The translations under genes and the position numbers were made by a program. Positions 1-11,666 of a DNA stretch of 64,000 bases are shown here, in pieces. The DNA lies in assembly GCA_003049485.1 (NCBI GenBank), contig PYST01000109.1, positions 1-64,000 on the forward strand. Direction: 5' to 3'. Numbering within the stretch: position 1 is the first letter of the stretch; each line of letters opens with the position of its first letter. Under the pieces are notes generated by a model that was not told the origin of the DNA, did not search any database, and saw only the letters and a program-made list of their open reading frames with translations. Source of the DNA: Ophioceras dolichostomum (Eukaryota; Ascomycota; Sordariomycetes; Magnaporthales; Ophioceraceae).

Positions 1-582
1 CCCCCTGCCGCCCCCGCAAGCGCCGTTTCGTAAAATCCACCCTCGGCGTTGACGTCGGCGCCCTCCGCCAGCAGCTGCTGCACTACCTCCTTGTAGCCTC
101 CCCTTGCCGCCGCCGTAAGCGCCGTTTCGTATTTTCTACCCTTGGCGTTGACGTCGGCGCCCTCAGCCAGCAGCTGCTGCACTACTTCTTTGTGGCCTTC
201 CCCTGCCGCCGCCGCAAGCGCCGTTCCGTATTCTCCACCCTCGGCGTTGACGTCGGCGCCCTCCGCCAGCAGCTGCTGCACTACNGGCGTTGACGTCGGC
301 GCCCTCAGCCAGCAGCTGCTGCACTACTTCTTTGTGGCCTTCCCCTGCCGCCGCCGCAAGCGCCGTTCCGTATTCTCCACCCTCGGCGTTGACGTCGGCG
401 CCCTCCGCCAGCAGCTGCTGCACTACTTCTTTGTGGCCTCCCTCTGCCGCCGCCACAAGCGCTGTTCCGTATTCTCCACCCTCGGCGTTGACGTCGGCGC
501 CCTTCGCTAGCAGCTGCTGTACTACCTCCTGTAGCCCGAAGAAAGCTGCTGCTTGAAGATTTGTTGTTTTCCTTTTCTCCAA
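1..582 (-). repeat. 99-bp ankyrin-encoding tandem array
   Basis: Units begin (plus-strand word GGCGTTGACGTC) at 45, 144, 243, 286, 385 and 484. Spacing is 99 nt, one 33-residue ankyrin repeat, except across the N at 285. Consensus on the minus strand reads HKEVVQQLLAEGADVNA plus EGGEYGTALAAAA. Units are almost identical at DNA level, with changes clustered in a few positions; the unit nearest the NACHT side (484) is more diverged (KGADVNA) and the units left of the N include KGRKYETAL and EGGFYETAL variants. High internal identity fits concerted evolution by unequal exchange, as known for repeat domains of fungal NLRs. Confidence 0.9.
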
Positions 583-3237
583 GAATACCCCAGATGCTTC
601 CATTGTTGCTTTGAAATGCGGTTGTGATACAAGGAAAGAAACGACATTTTGAGGAACTTGCACAGCTTGACTAGCGTGCAAACCCCAGTTTCTTGCTGCG
701 TAGCTGTAAAACCCATAGAATTCCAGTCGCGTATCGAACTCTTCTTTGTTTCGACAAACTCCAACTTTGAAGTCATCGAATAAGAAATACGTGCAGCATC
801 TTTCTACAATATGAGAGTGGGGATCTTGCAACCACTCCTGTTTGGTCAGCTCGAAATATTCTTGTGTCGTGTAATGTGCTAGTCGCACAATTCTGCTCCG
901 CTCATCGACAGTGACTAGTCCGGCACACGACGAGACCACAATGGCGATGTCCGGGATAGTTTTGACGTCGAAGCTGTGATCGCCAGCCTCTGCTGCAGCC
1001 TCTATTGCCAAGGCGTGACAGAGCTCTTTAGGTGAGAGAGGCCTTTTGGCAAAGGCGATCCAGGTGAGCGAATTCTTGGCAAGCTGCCGTATCTTTGGAG
1101 GCTGGAGACTGATGCGATCCATTGCTCCGTCGTATGCCTTTTGGAGGAGAGAGATCTTGTCGTTCTCGGTTGCTCCTGACTCGAGTCGGTGAAGTTGCTG
1201 TAGGGCTTCGGAAACGTCTCTTTCCGTGACCAGGTCCTCGAAAGCACCAAGGTATATTCGAGCCAAAATGAACCTAGACAGCTTATTAGCGCATCTGAAT
1301 CTGAAATCAGCCTAAGTATTCAGCGTGTTTGTTGTGATAAACCTTACATTCCGTCGACAGCTGCTGCGATTTTCTCTTTGATGTTGTCTCTTGTTTCCGA
1401 GTTCCACCGGTTGAGAGATGGTTTCTTCTGCATCTCACCATCCAAGAATTTCCTCACGTCGCTGTCGCTCGCTCGGACTTCCACTGTCGGGATGCCTTCA
1501 AAGTAGTTCTCGACCTCTCGGATGAATCTTGAAGTGGCAAAAATGTTCACTTCTGTCTTTGTCCTGAGGTGGAAAATCTCCTGGAGCAGCTCCTTGCGCG
1601 CACTGTCATCACACTCATCGAGACCGTCGACAAGGACGTAAACCCTCTCGAACTGCAAAACGACGGACTGCAGAAGGCCTTTAACTTCCTGTAAGGACGG
1701 CCGGGTATGTCGCTGGTGGTTGTTGTAGAGCTGCTGAATATCCTTGTGGAGGGCCGTCCGGTGTTCAGCAAGCTGCTTCGCTAAGCTTGACAGGAGGTGC
1801 TCGATCTTTTGAGTTCCCTTCTGGCGAAAACTGCAGAAGAGGTAAGCGATTCCGACGGTCTGGTCACCTCTGTACAGAGTAGTGAGATGCTGAATGACAA
1901 CCGAGGTGATGATCGTCTTGCCTGCGCCAGGCATGCCGGGGCAGAAGAGAGTGGCCCCTTTGTGTTCCCAGTATTTGAACTTGGGGTGGTCAAGAAGCCA
2001 TTGACCAGTTCCCTCCTGATGCTGCGCAAGGAAGTCGCTTTGTTGAGACCCATAGTTGGTTTTTGTGAGCCAGTTTAGAACCTCGCGGTCTTGCTGGTTG
2101 ACTTGATTGGCTCTGATGCGCTGAGCCGCTTGTTTGACCTCGGCAACATCACCTTGGACTGGAAATACGTCAGGTATATCATCATGACATGGATTTAAAG
2201 CTTGTGATGTTAGGGAGATGGGGAATAGGCTAACTGCTTTCAAGAATGCCCTCTACATCCATCCTGCTCTCGGACTGGACATCACTAGGTGGGATCCGGT
2301 GGAGAAGATCGCTTGCGTACGCAGCAGCTACCATAGCCGCGTAACCCTGCCAGTCCTTGTTCTTGTGCGTATCGCAGTAGTCGCAAATGCCGCGAATGAC
2401 CAAACACTTGAAGCTGCTGTTCATCAGACCCGCTGCCTCCATTTCGAAGCAGAGGACCCCTTTGTGCTCTGCGTACCAGTCCCGATTACTGGCGTCCTTG
2501 AGAAGCGTGTTTCCCGAGGCAATAAGTCCGTAGTGCACTTTCGAAATGTTATCAATTTCGAGGTTTCGTGCTTGTCTCCCGACGACGCGTCCCTCGGCAC
2601 ACACCTGGTCGCAACGACTGCCGGGGGGCGCTTCCTCGGGGTGGAGGACGTCAGAAGCGTACAATACGTCTGCGGTTGCTGGGCGGCTATATTTCTTGCG
2701 AAGTCTGGGGTACTTGGCCAGGACTTGTGTCACCTGGGCATCGAGGCGGTTTCCATCTCGGTTGTAATGCGTGCTTAGCACCTGTAGTGCTGTACGCAGA
2801 GACCGTGGCGGCTTATCCAAGTGTGCGGTCGACTGAAACTCGCGACCCTGGATCTTCTTCCCGTAATCGTACTGGACGACGCCGCCGTGATTGGACCCCG
2901 GCTGGCTAACGACGACGTCGCCGAGGCGGATGTCGTGTTGCTCGCTGGGGGCTCCGCCGCCGATGCCAACCATAAGGCCAAAACGAATGTCGGGGAAGCT
3001 GCGGAGCATGTCTTTAGCAACGCTCTCTGCGGAGGCGGTACCGTACTCCCCGGCGGGAAGAACAGCCATAACGACATTGTGGCTACTGATGGATCCGAGC
3101 ATGTAGGTATTGTCGTCGTTTGGAGCCTTCGCTTGTGGTAGGCCATGGTCCTCTTCAAAGAAAAGGTACGAGGCTTCGAGCTCGACCTGTAGCGCGCAGA
3201 TCCAGCCAACAGTGTATGTACGAGAAGAGCCTGGCAT
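1..3237 (-). CDS. NLR-like protein: PNP-NACHT-ankyrin, 3' end outside window
   Basis: Fungal NOD-like receptor architecture, a class linked to non-self recognition and regulated cell death. Proposed exons: 3237-2235, 2158-1348, 1273 to the window edge; introns of 76 nt (GTTAGC, CTGAC branch, CCAG) and 74 nt (GTAAGG, CTAAT branch, CTAG) keep frame. Residues ~8-320 are a nucleoside-phosphorylase-like domain (YTVGWICALQVELEA, GIGGGAPS, FEMEAAG, VIRGICDYCD). NACHT follows: Walker A GMPGAGKT at ~409-416, Walker B VYVLVDGLDE at ~507-516, then FATSR. A winged-helix-like stretch (LTWIAFAKRPLSPKELCHAL) and RLAHYTTQEYF precede ankyrin repeats from ~841. The start at 3237 is the usual beginning of the PNP domain; an upstream open frame to 3519 is not homologous-looking. 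Frame is broken at the N at 285, probably an assembly fault. Family assignment is strong; its ligand and role are unknown. Confidence 0.9.
285..285. other. Single-N contig join flanked by a 141-bp exact duplication
   Basis: Bases 144-284 and 286-426 read as identical 141-nt blocks. If the second copy and the N are removed (142 nt), the 99-nt spacing is restored (243 to 342) and the ankyrin reading frame continues uninterrupted to the window edge. This is the pattern of two contig ends that overlap but were joined without merging. Confidence 0.75.
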
Positions 3238-4152
3238 GGTGGACCGAACACACGCCAAGGACAGATTAAAAATGAATGGAGGAGTAGGAAAAGCCCTTGC
3301 AAGATGCCAGGGTAACGAAAAGGTTAAAAGTGAGGGAGAGGGAGAGAGAACAAAAGGAAAGAAAACCGAAAAAAACGAAGTATAAACGAATACCACGAGT
3401 CTAAAGAGGACCGAGGAGAAGAAGTTGGACTTGATACTACGAGTACCAGGTAGGTAACTAGGAGAGAATGGGCAGAAACTGGATAGGAAAATGTCACTAT
3501 GCCTGGAATAATGGGACAAAAGACCTTTAAAATAGCAGCAAAACGCCGAATGGGAGCCGCGTTGGATGGCACATGATGCTTACCGAAAAATGGGCAAGCC
3601 ACGCAGGCAGAAATGGTGACCAAGCTTTTGGTTGCAGGAGATGCAAGCCACTGAGCGTTGCAGACAACACAATTGGTATTGTCGTCCAAATGAAGGAGGT
3701 GCGGAAAACTTGGCCATTGGATATTGAGACCATAAGGCTTGCTTCGAGGAGGTGAGAAAACTCTATGCAATGTTTTGTTGCTCACGATCCTTCATAGTGG
3801 TTGTGGCTCTCTATGGATGCACGCGTATGTCAGTCGTGGAGGGAAGAAGCGATCGAATTTTGGAAGCTGGAGGACCGGCCCCGCAAGCTGTTAGACAATT
3901 GCCATACGGAGATTCTTCTCAAGCCTGGGATTATTATTTTAAGGTTTCTTAGCGCCGTGTTCCATGCTGACGGCTGGTGATGCTCCTCGTTCGTGCAAGT
4001 TAGGAAGAGTGCTTTCAGCCGCACTGGTGGGGGAGTTCCCGGTCCAGCGCAGCGTACAAACAGGGCGTTGTTCGTTGGCGAGGTGTGGGCAGAAATAGAG
4101 GCTATTGGACAAGTCTAAAATTAATCTTACCAGAGGAGAAAATAGTAAACCT
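3238..4152. other. Upstream region of the NLR gene, no supported gene
   Basis: Promoter and 5' leader of the NLR gene on the minus strand. A minus-strand open stretch near 3584-3760 ends in a donor-like GTAAGC (intron start 3583) with AG sites downstream before 3237, so a 5' UTR intron is possible, but nothing proves it. Confidence 0.4.
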
Positions 4153-4593
4153 GTTGATTGTGTTGACTGATGATCACCAATCATCAGAGTTGTTGACCGC
4201 AAAGCCTCGAGTGACCACGAGGCTCTGGCCAAGTCACAACGTCAACGACTACGTCAACGATTGCCTCAGTTAGCGTCATTGACCTTCCACCTCTCCCTGT
4301 ACTTAAGGAAAGGGACTCTCCCTCTGTCTGTTCCATAGAACCTAGCTTAGAACATTTGAAGAATCGAACCTGCTTTGGCAACCCCCTCTCATACCGCACG
4401 CGTGCAATCGCTTTTCTACCTGGGCCTTCCAACACTCTCCTTAAGTACAGGGAGATGTGGAAGGCCGATGACGTTACTGAGGCAATCGTTAACGTAGTCG
4501 TTGACGTTGTGACTTGGCCAGAGCCTCGTGGTTACTCGAGGCTTTGCGGTCAACAACTCTGATGATTGGTGATAATCAGTCAACACAAACAAC
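4153..4593. mobile_element. Foldback / MITE-like element with ~155-bp inverted arms
   Basis: The left arm (4153-4309) and the reverse complement of the right arm (4439-4593) align over their whole length at about 94-95 percent, with roughly eight differences and one small indel. The arms enclose about 130 bp of unique sequence. Outside 4153 and 4593 similarity stops at once, so these are the element ends. I see no clear target-site duplication and no coding capacity; reading frames on each arm encode the same peptide only because the arms are inverted copies. Two of the differences are C/T or G/A at CA/TG-type sites, consistent with mild point-mutation decay. A non-autonomous DNA transposon is the likely identity; the family is not recognised. 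Confidence 0.8.
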
Positions 4594-4687
4594 AAAACAC
4601 GTTACAAATTAGCACCAGACCTTACTCCCTCTGCTTTCTCCGCCCTAACCTATCACATCGCCGTCAGTCAATCCCCTCTATTTCTCG

Positions 4688-6311
4688 ATGGACAGCGCTA
4701 CCAGCTTTAGCGACTGTCGCACCTGCGTATCCGTCCAGCTTTGGCTCGATTCAGTACCGTGGCTTCCGGAGTCGCTCGATCCCGCCTCAGCGCATCCCCT
4801 CCTGCCGGCTCCTCCCCCTCCAACGACGACGAGGAAGGCATCCAAGCCAAGCAAGCGGAAGAAAGGCGACTTCTCGTGCATGCCCACCCCGACGTCCGCC
4901 GCCGCTGCTCTCGATCGAATTACCTCCTCCATCCCCTCTCCTCCAATGTCGTCGTCATCCAGGAGCCAGGACCAAGACGCCGCGTCGTCGCCGTGATCCA
5001 AGAAGCGACGTCGTCAGGCAGGCGGCGACGATCGAAACGACGCTGCGCATGACGCCGACAAGAACCAGCAGCAGACGGTGACGAGCGGCGACCTCGACCT
5101 CGACATTACACCCCGACCGAAAACGACGCGCACGACTGCCTTGCCCCGTCTCTTTGACGGCCCCGCCGTTCCGGCTTACGCCCACCACCATCGCCCATCA
5201 CCCTGCGCACCTCCACCACCACCACAACCTCCATGGGCCGGCGTCGAACCAGTCGTGGGCGCGCCCGGCCGCTTCCTCACAGTCGAGCGCGAGCGGGCGT
5301 ACGGGACGCAGCAGCCGCGCGCGCAGCCCCGCCAAGGCCGTGGAGCAGCTGAGGATGCTTGAGAAGCCGGTGATCTACCAGCCGATGCCCGAGAACATGC
5401 GCGCCGCGCTGCCGGCCGACGCGAGGGACCTCTTCGCCCGGCTCCGAGGCCTGGCCACCAGCACCGTCGGTTTTATCCCCGCTGCTGTAATCGCGGACGT
5501 CGAGGCCGTGACGGGGGAGACCGTACCACCCTTTTGGATCGTTGGTCGCCCGGACGCCGGGGATGTCGGCAGACAAGAGGAGTCCACCGCCGCGGCGGCA
5601 ATGGCAAAGGATGAATTTAAACATCTGATTAAAATCCGCCAAACGGCCGGCAAATTCCTCGTCTGGCGCTGCTCCGAGGCCGAGTGGAACCAGGACGTTC
5701 ACGGGCCCCTTTTGGAACTGGTCACGGAGGGCTCGGACGCTGTACGCCGCCACAACGTCACCAAGGCGTCCATCGTACCGGCTTTTATCCCGCCAATTTC
5801 CACACCCAACCTCTCTCGCGCGCCTACGTCGTCCTCGGCGGCCTCGGTATACTCCGGGACCTCGTCCTCGTCGGCGGCATTTATCGGCGGCAACGACGGT
5901 GACAACGGTGGCGGCGTCGACGCAGGCGGAAGGGCAAGCGTCGTCAGCGTCAAAAACCTGGTCGAGAGCAAAATAGTGGATTTCGCATTGCTGCTCGACC
6001 TCACTGCCGAGGAGGAAGGGCGGGCTGAAGACGAGGGCGGCAAGGACGAGACCGCTGCCGCCGCCTCGTTCTCTCCGCCTGCTCTACTCGAGCTCCTACA
6101 GCGTGTTGCCATCCCACAGCCCACCGACTGGCAGACTATCAACCAATCGAGCCTGGGGCCGCTGCGCTTTATGCCCATCGGCGTCGCCGTCGAGACTAAG
6201 GCATCAGGCGGCGACGCCAAGACAGGTCGGGTGCAACTAGCTATCTGGACGGGGGGTGGCATGTCAGGATGGCCGGATTCGCGGATCAAGCCACTACATC
6301 GGCCGCGCTAG
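4688..6311 (+). pseudogene. PD-(D/E)XK nuclease-like protein, disrupted
   Basis: Resembles the large fungal family of PD-(D/E)XK nuclease-like proteins of unknown role. The N-terminal part (ATG 4688, SDCRTCVSVQLWLDSVP, then Ser/Pro/Lys-rich) reads in one frame, hits an in-frame TGA at 4994-4996, and continues coding-like in that same frame (SKKRRRQAGGDDRN, DITPRP). The core is in another frame from about 5150-5230 on: ARSPAKAVEQLRMLEKPVIY, EAEWNQDVHGPLLELV (5676-5723), HNVTKASI, KIVDFALLLD (5970-5999), the ExK-like VETKAS (6189-6206) and QLAIW. The C-terminal third expected in the family is absent; after QLAIWTGGG the reading has no family character and stops at 6311. No intron with good splice sites removes the TGA or the shift. 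One nonsense change, one frameshift and a 3' loss make a pseudogene most likely; sequencing error could explain the first two. Confidence 0.7.
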
Positions 6312-9300
6312 GCAGGGTTGGCAATGTCGTCCCAGATGGCAGGTTTACCCGAATACTGAAACGCTGCCAAAGGCGGCTCAGGTTAGTCACCCTGTGATCG
6401 CCCTGTGCTCAATTCTGCTCAGGTTGGAGCAGTCAGAACTCAGGCTCTGCACTCAATGGGGCAAACAGCTGTCGGGGGTGACTATTCAGGGTAGTAGGTA
6501 AGCACTCAGCGTCCCAATCTTCGCTTACGACAACAGTGGACGGAGATGGATGGATGAATACTTTGTGGCCTATGGACGATTCCGGTGGGTGACGCACCCA
6601 CCGTACTCCGCCGCCCCTCATCAACCTACTCCCGAGATACGGAGAGCGTTCAGATCGGAGTGCGGCTGGCCGGAAGAGACACCACCCGGCAATATCGCGC
6701 TTTCGCCCGCCCCGGGAGAGGAAAGTTCCACATTACTCACGTGGGTGTCGCACCCGGCTGGGCTCGCGGGCTGAAGAAGCGGAATTAACACGTTAGCAAA
6801 AGTTCACGGGTCGGATTCAGCTGAGACCCTTGCTTTGCCCCTATCTTCTGCAGCTATTACTGTGTACATAGAAGAGCTCATCGACCTTCATTCCTCGCTC
6901 CCGTGATGGTGGCCCACCTACCCACCCACTCACCCACCTTGCCTCCAGGTGCGGGAGAGGAGAATGCTGCCATGCCGCAGCCTCGCAATTCGCCCTCCCG
7001 CCCCTCCTCGCGGAGAGCCGTCCATTCTGGAGTGGCATTGCTGAATGATGATAAGGTGTATCCAGGGGTTCCGGGGAAAGAGGGTGATGGAGAGGGGAAA
7101 TGAGGAGTCTGCTGGTACGGGAAAATCAGGACCGGCTGGCCAGCAAAGCCTGAGTAGGAGAGATCCTAAAACACAGGTGAGTAATGGGGTGCAACAGGAT
7201 GTGAATTGAAGTGTGTGCCCCGTGTTACCGCAAGGCTCTCAGGGTCGGCACGAAAGATGATCCCGGAAGATGATGGTGGGGGGAGGCAAGTATGTAGGGT
7301 AGATAGGGAGATGGAGGACGGCTGGGCATGGTAGGTAGGTGTGTCAGCTTGACCGAATACGTCTTTGCTGTACGCCATGTGTAGTAAAAGGGGCCGTCAC
7401 ACATCGCGGCGCGGAATGTGATGAATGATGGCCGAGAACCTCATAGCGATTGGATGCCATACCGAGAGCGAAGGCCCTCGTTTTCTCCTGGCCCCGATGA
7501 GGGAGCCAGACGAAGCCCAAAGGTACGAAATACGTGCAGGTAGTGGACAACTTGTGTCATGTGCAGCTAAACAACGGGCAACCGAACCGATCGAACTCGG
7601 GCTGAAGTCTATGATATACTCAAAACCTTCCGAGATGGGGAAAGGTCAGGTACGGCCCCGGGAAACGATCTCGGGATCGACAGCCGGATGCTATGGTGAT
7701 TTCGACAGCTGTCTGCCGATTTGACCCTACCACCACGGAATCGAGCCCTGGGTGCGGGCAGCCAGCTAGCGCCAGAGAAACCTTACCAAAGGCTGGAAAT
7801 TATAAAAAAAGACCAAGAAGCAGCAGCCGCAAATGCAGGTACATACATACGCAGGCTGGTTTTCATGTGGTGCTAGGTGGGACGAAGCAGGACAATCGCC
7901 CGTTGAGAGCGGAGGTAGTCATGTCAGCTATTGTTCGCCGACTGCAACTCGGGGGCCAGCTGAAAAAGCCTTGGTGTGCTTCCCCATTCCATCTGCACCT
8001 TACTTTGCCGCGCAGCCCAACCCAGACACTCGATTGTGAAGATGGAGAGAGAAATGAGAAAGAGGGGGAAATGTGAGGTAGATCGATTGGTATCTGTAGC
8101 TCTCTGGCACTGGGCCGACCGAAATTTCGCACCGCACATTGTACGCACTCGTATTTGCGTGTGGTTATGTGCTGCTGTGTTGAGTGTGTGTGTGTAAGTG
8201 GTGTGTGAGCGTGTGTGGGTGGTACCGCCCCTTGCATATCTGCTGGCGAGCCGCTAGGTTCTTCCGGACTACTACTCCGAATCTCAACCCGAACGGGGTA
8301 ACATTCTGGAGTAAGTACTAGGTAAGTGTGTACGCGCGCGATATGCCCGCTGATGTCTTGACTTGATGAGAGAAGGTACATGCAATCAACGTGAGGTCGT
8401 CTTTGCGCGTCCCATAACCACTTCTGCTATCCTCAACTCCTCTCGTTAATGTCCCGAGGACGAACGCTATCCCGCCTTGCAAGAAGAGCACTCTGGGTGG
8501 TGTGAGTGTGCATGAGAGGGCAGTGCAACAAAACTACCTGATATCATCGTAATGACCATCCACACCGACATCCCGTCCCACAACTACACCCCCTTCTCCT
8601 TGTTAACCTTGAAGCCATGCCGCAGTACGCGGGGCAGCAACCTGCCATCAGCGAAGCATCTCGGTGGCGACGAAGACGAGAAGAATGTCTTTCCTTCCCA
8701 AGACCGAACTAGAAAAATACCAAGCACTGTGATGCAGCGCCGCGTACTGTGCGGGCCAAACCGAAGACTTTCGCAGGAAGGTAGAGGCCACCTAATCGAT
8801 CACTTGCTCGCTCATGCCCGATGAGGGCGGGAGGGATGGTGGTGGTGGTGGTGGTGATCGTCGCATGATTTGAGCACCGAGAAAGGCTGCTGCTGCGCCG
8901 TCACTGTGCTTTAAGAGAGGGATGTAGTAGGTGGTAGGTACGTAGCCCGCGCGGGCGGGCAAATCAATCCACTGTCTTTGGAGTTCTGCGGCACAGACAA
9001 AAGAAAAAGGAAAGCTGCCCCGCGAATCACCACGAGAACACTCAAGAAAAGGGGCGAGGGAGGCAAAGATGGCGAGAATGGCAGGCAAACTGAGGGGGAA
9101 ATTCTTCGCCTCGCGCCTCTCGCTTCTCGCTGGTTCTCGGAAGCTTTCCGATATCGTCTCTCTCTGCCTGCCATCTTGGTTAGGTAGATAGGTTGGTTAC
9201 AGACGCATTCATGCCTATTCACCCGTCTGCATAGGAAGGAGATGCAGATGGGTACTCGTTGGTAGGTTTCGATAGGTTTGATGGCTGCGGCGACAACCGC

Positions 9301-10784
9301 GCCGTCCAAGAGGAACAAGCAAGGAGACAACCCGGAAGCAGAAGGTTCAGGATGGAAGCAATCGCATCTCTGGTTGTGATGCCAAGTCGACTACTAGTCG
9401 CGCAAGTCACCAGACAGAGAAAAAAAAAGCTACGGTAGCAACCGTAGCATCGCATCGCATCCCATCTCTAATCGTCGGTGTGGTGTGGTGGTAGGTGTTC
9501 TGATAGCCGGATCAGGTCCACCTACCTGAGACGAGCTACCCCATCCTGGCTCAGCCTCGCCCCTTTCCCTTTATCACACAACGACGGTGACTGTATTAGT
9601 CGGGAAGGAGGGAAAGGGAGGAGATAGAAGGGAGAGAACTACTCCCGGCCGTCCCCTCTTTCTCGCGATACACAAGCTCGAAACTGATGAATGGGTGCCT
9701 AGATGCAGTATTTGCATGCTCTCATATCATCCCTCAATCATCCATCCCCCCTATCCCCGATCTCTTGAAACTGCCGAGGTAGGTTCTTGGGGGTTCCTGT
9801 AACCATCTCGTAAATCTGTGCTGCGGAGAGGAAGGTAGGAGGAGGGGATTATCGTGAAACTATGGGAGAAAGATTTGCCTCATCGCAAGCGATTACGCGG
9901 GGCGGGGATAGGTGGTAGGTGTGGTGGGATGCTGCTTCTAAGCTCCTCCTCCTCCTCCTCCTCCCTCGTCCTCCTGGCGATAACTCTTTCAAGCGATGAT
10001 CACCACGGGCCGCACGGCGCAGAGAAGGAGGAGGAGCTTTCTCTACTACCCAAGGAAAGAGGGGTAAAAAAAAAAAAAACCTGTCCTTTCGCGGCTCAGG
10101 AGAAACAGATAGCGCGGAGGGAGTGGTGGCCTCGTCAGCGGAATCTTCTTTTAAGGCCGACAGAATGCGGCGCGCGGCGGCGCCTGAGGTATGGACAAAA
10201 AAGGCCTGACTTATCCCGACGACCGAAAGGTGACAGAGGGAAGGAGAGGAAAGAAAGGCGCTGCGCCGTGCCTCGCCCCGCCGCTCGCCGTAGCGTCCCT
10301 CGCCGTCAAAGGGCATAGATGGCGCGAGGGACGGTCGGTCGGGGTGGAAATCCTTCTAGGTCTGCCCCCAACGACAAAAGAAAAGAAAAAGAGACGCAAG
10401 GGAAGCGAAGTGATTAGGGAACAAGAATTCGTCTTAACTCCGGAGCGAAGGACATAGGTGTTCCCCGAATGAGTGACGAATACGTGGTTGACGAATGTGC
10501 CCCACCATCACATTCCACTTGGGGGCGGAGACTCGGTGAGAAATCGGAGGGCTTCTAGAGAAAGAGAGGGTTTGCTTCGCTGTCAAGGTTCTGTGGGCGA
10601 GCCTCACCGCATGACCTGAAATGAACCGCAGCACTTAGGTGCTTGCCCTAGCTAAAAGGAAGATAGGAGAAGGATCAATTGATTGATTACTACTAGGCAG
10701 GAAGGCAAGCAGTGAGTGAGCCACCGAATGAATGTCCTTGCTTAAGTGTTCAGCCTTGCGCTGCCCTGGTTAAATCCGTCCGAT
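6312..10784. other. 4.5 kb without a supported gene
   Basis: Short open frames only, in all six frames and without recognisable domains or splice logic. It holds simple-sequence patches: GGTAGG/TAGGTA words (around 7330, 8940, 9180, 9490), GT-rich sequence at 8173-8222, a GGT run at 8838-8858, a CTC run at 9943-9963 and an A13 run at 10067-10079. Confidence 0.6.

Positions 10785-11666
<882 letters not shown>

Noticed and set aside
142..556. Plus-strand Ser/Ala/Cys repeat frames
   Set aside because: Antisense readings of the ankyrin array.
4340..4440. tRNA-like T-arm word (AGGTTCGATTC) on the minus strand within the foldback loop
   Set aside because: The T-stem does not pair and no acceptor or anticodon stem fits.
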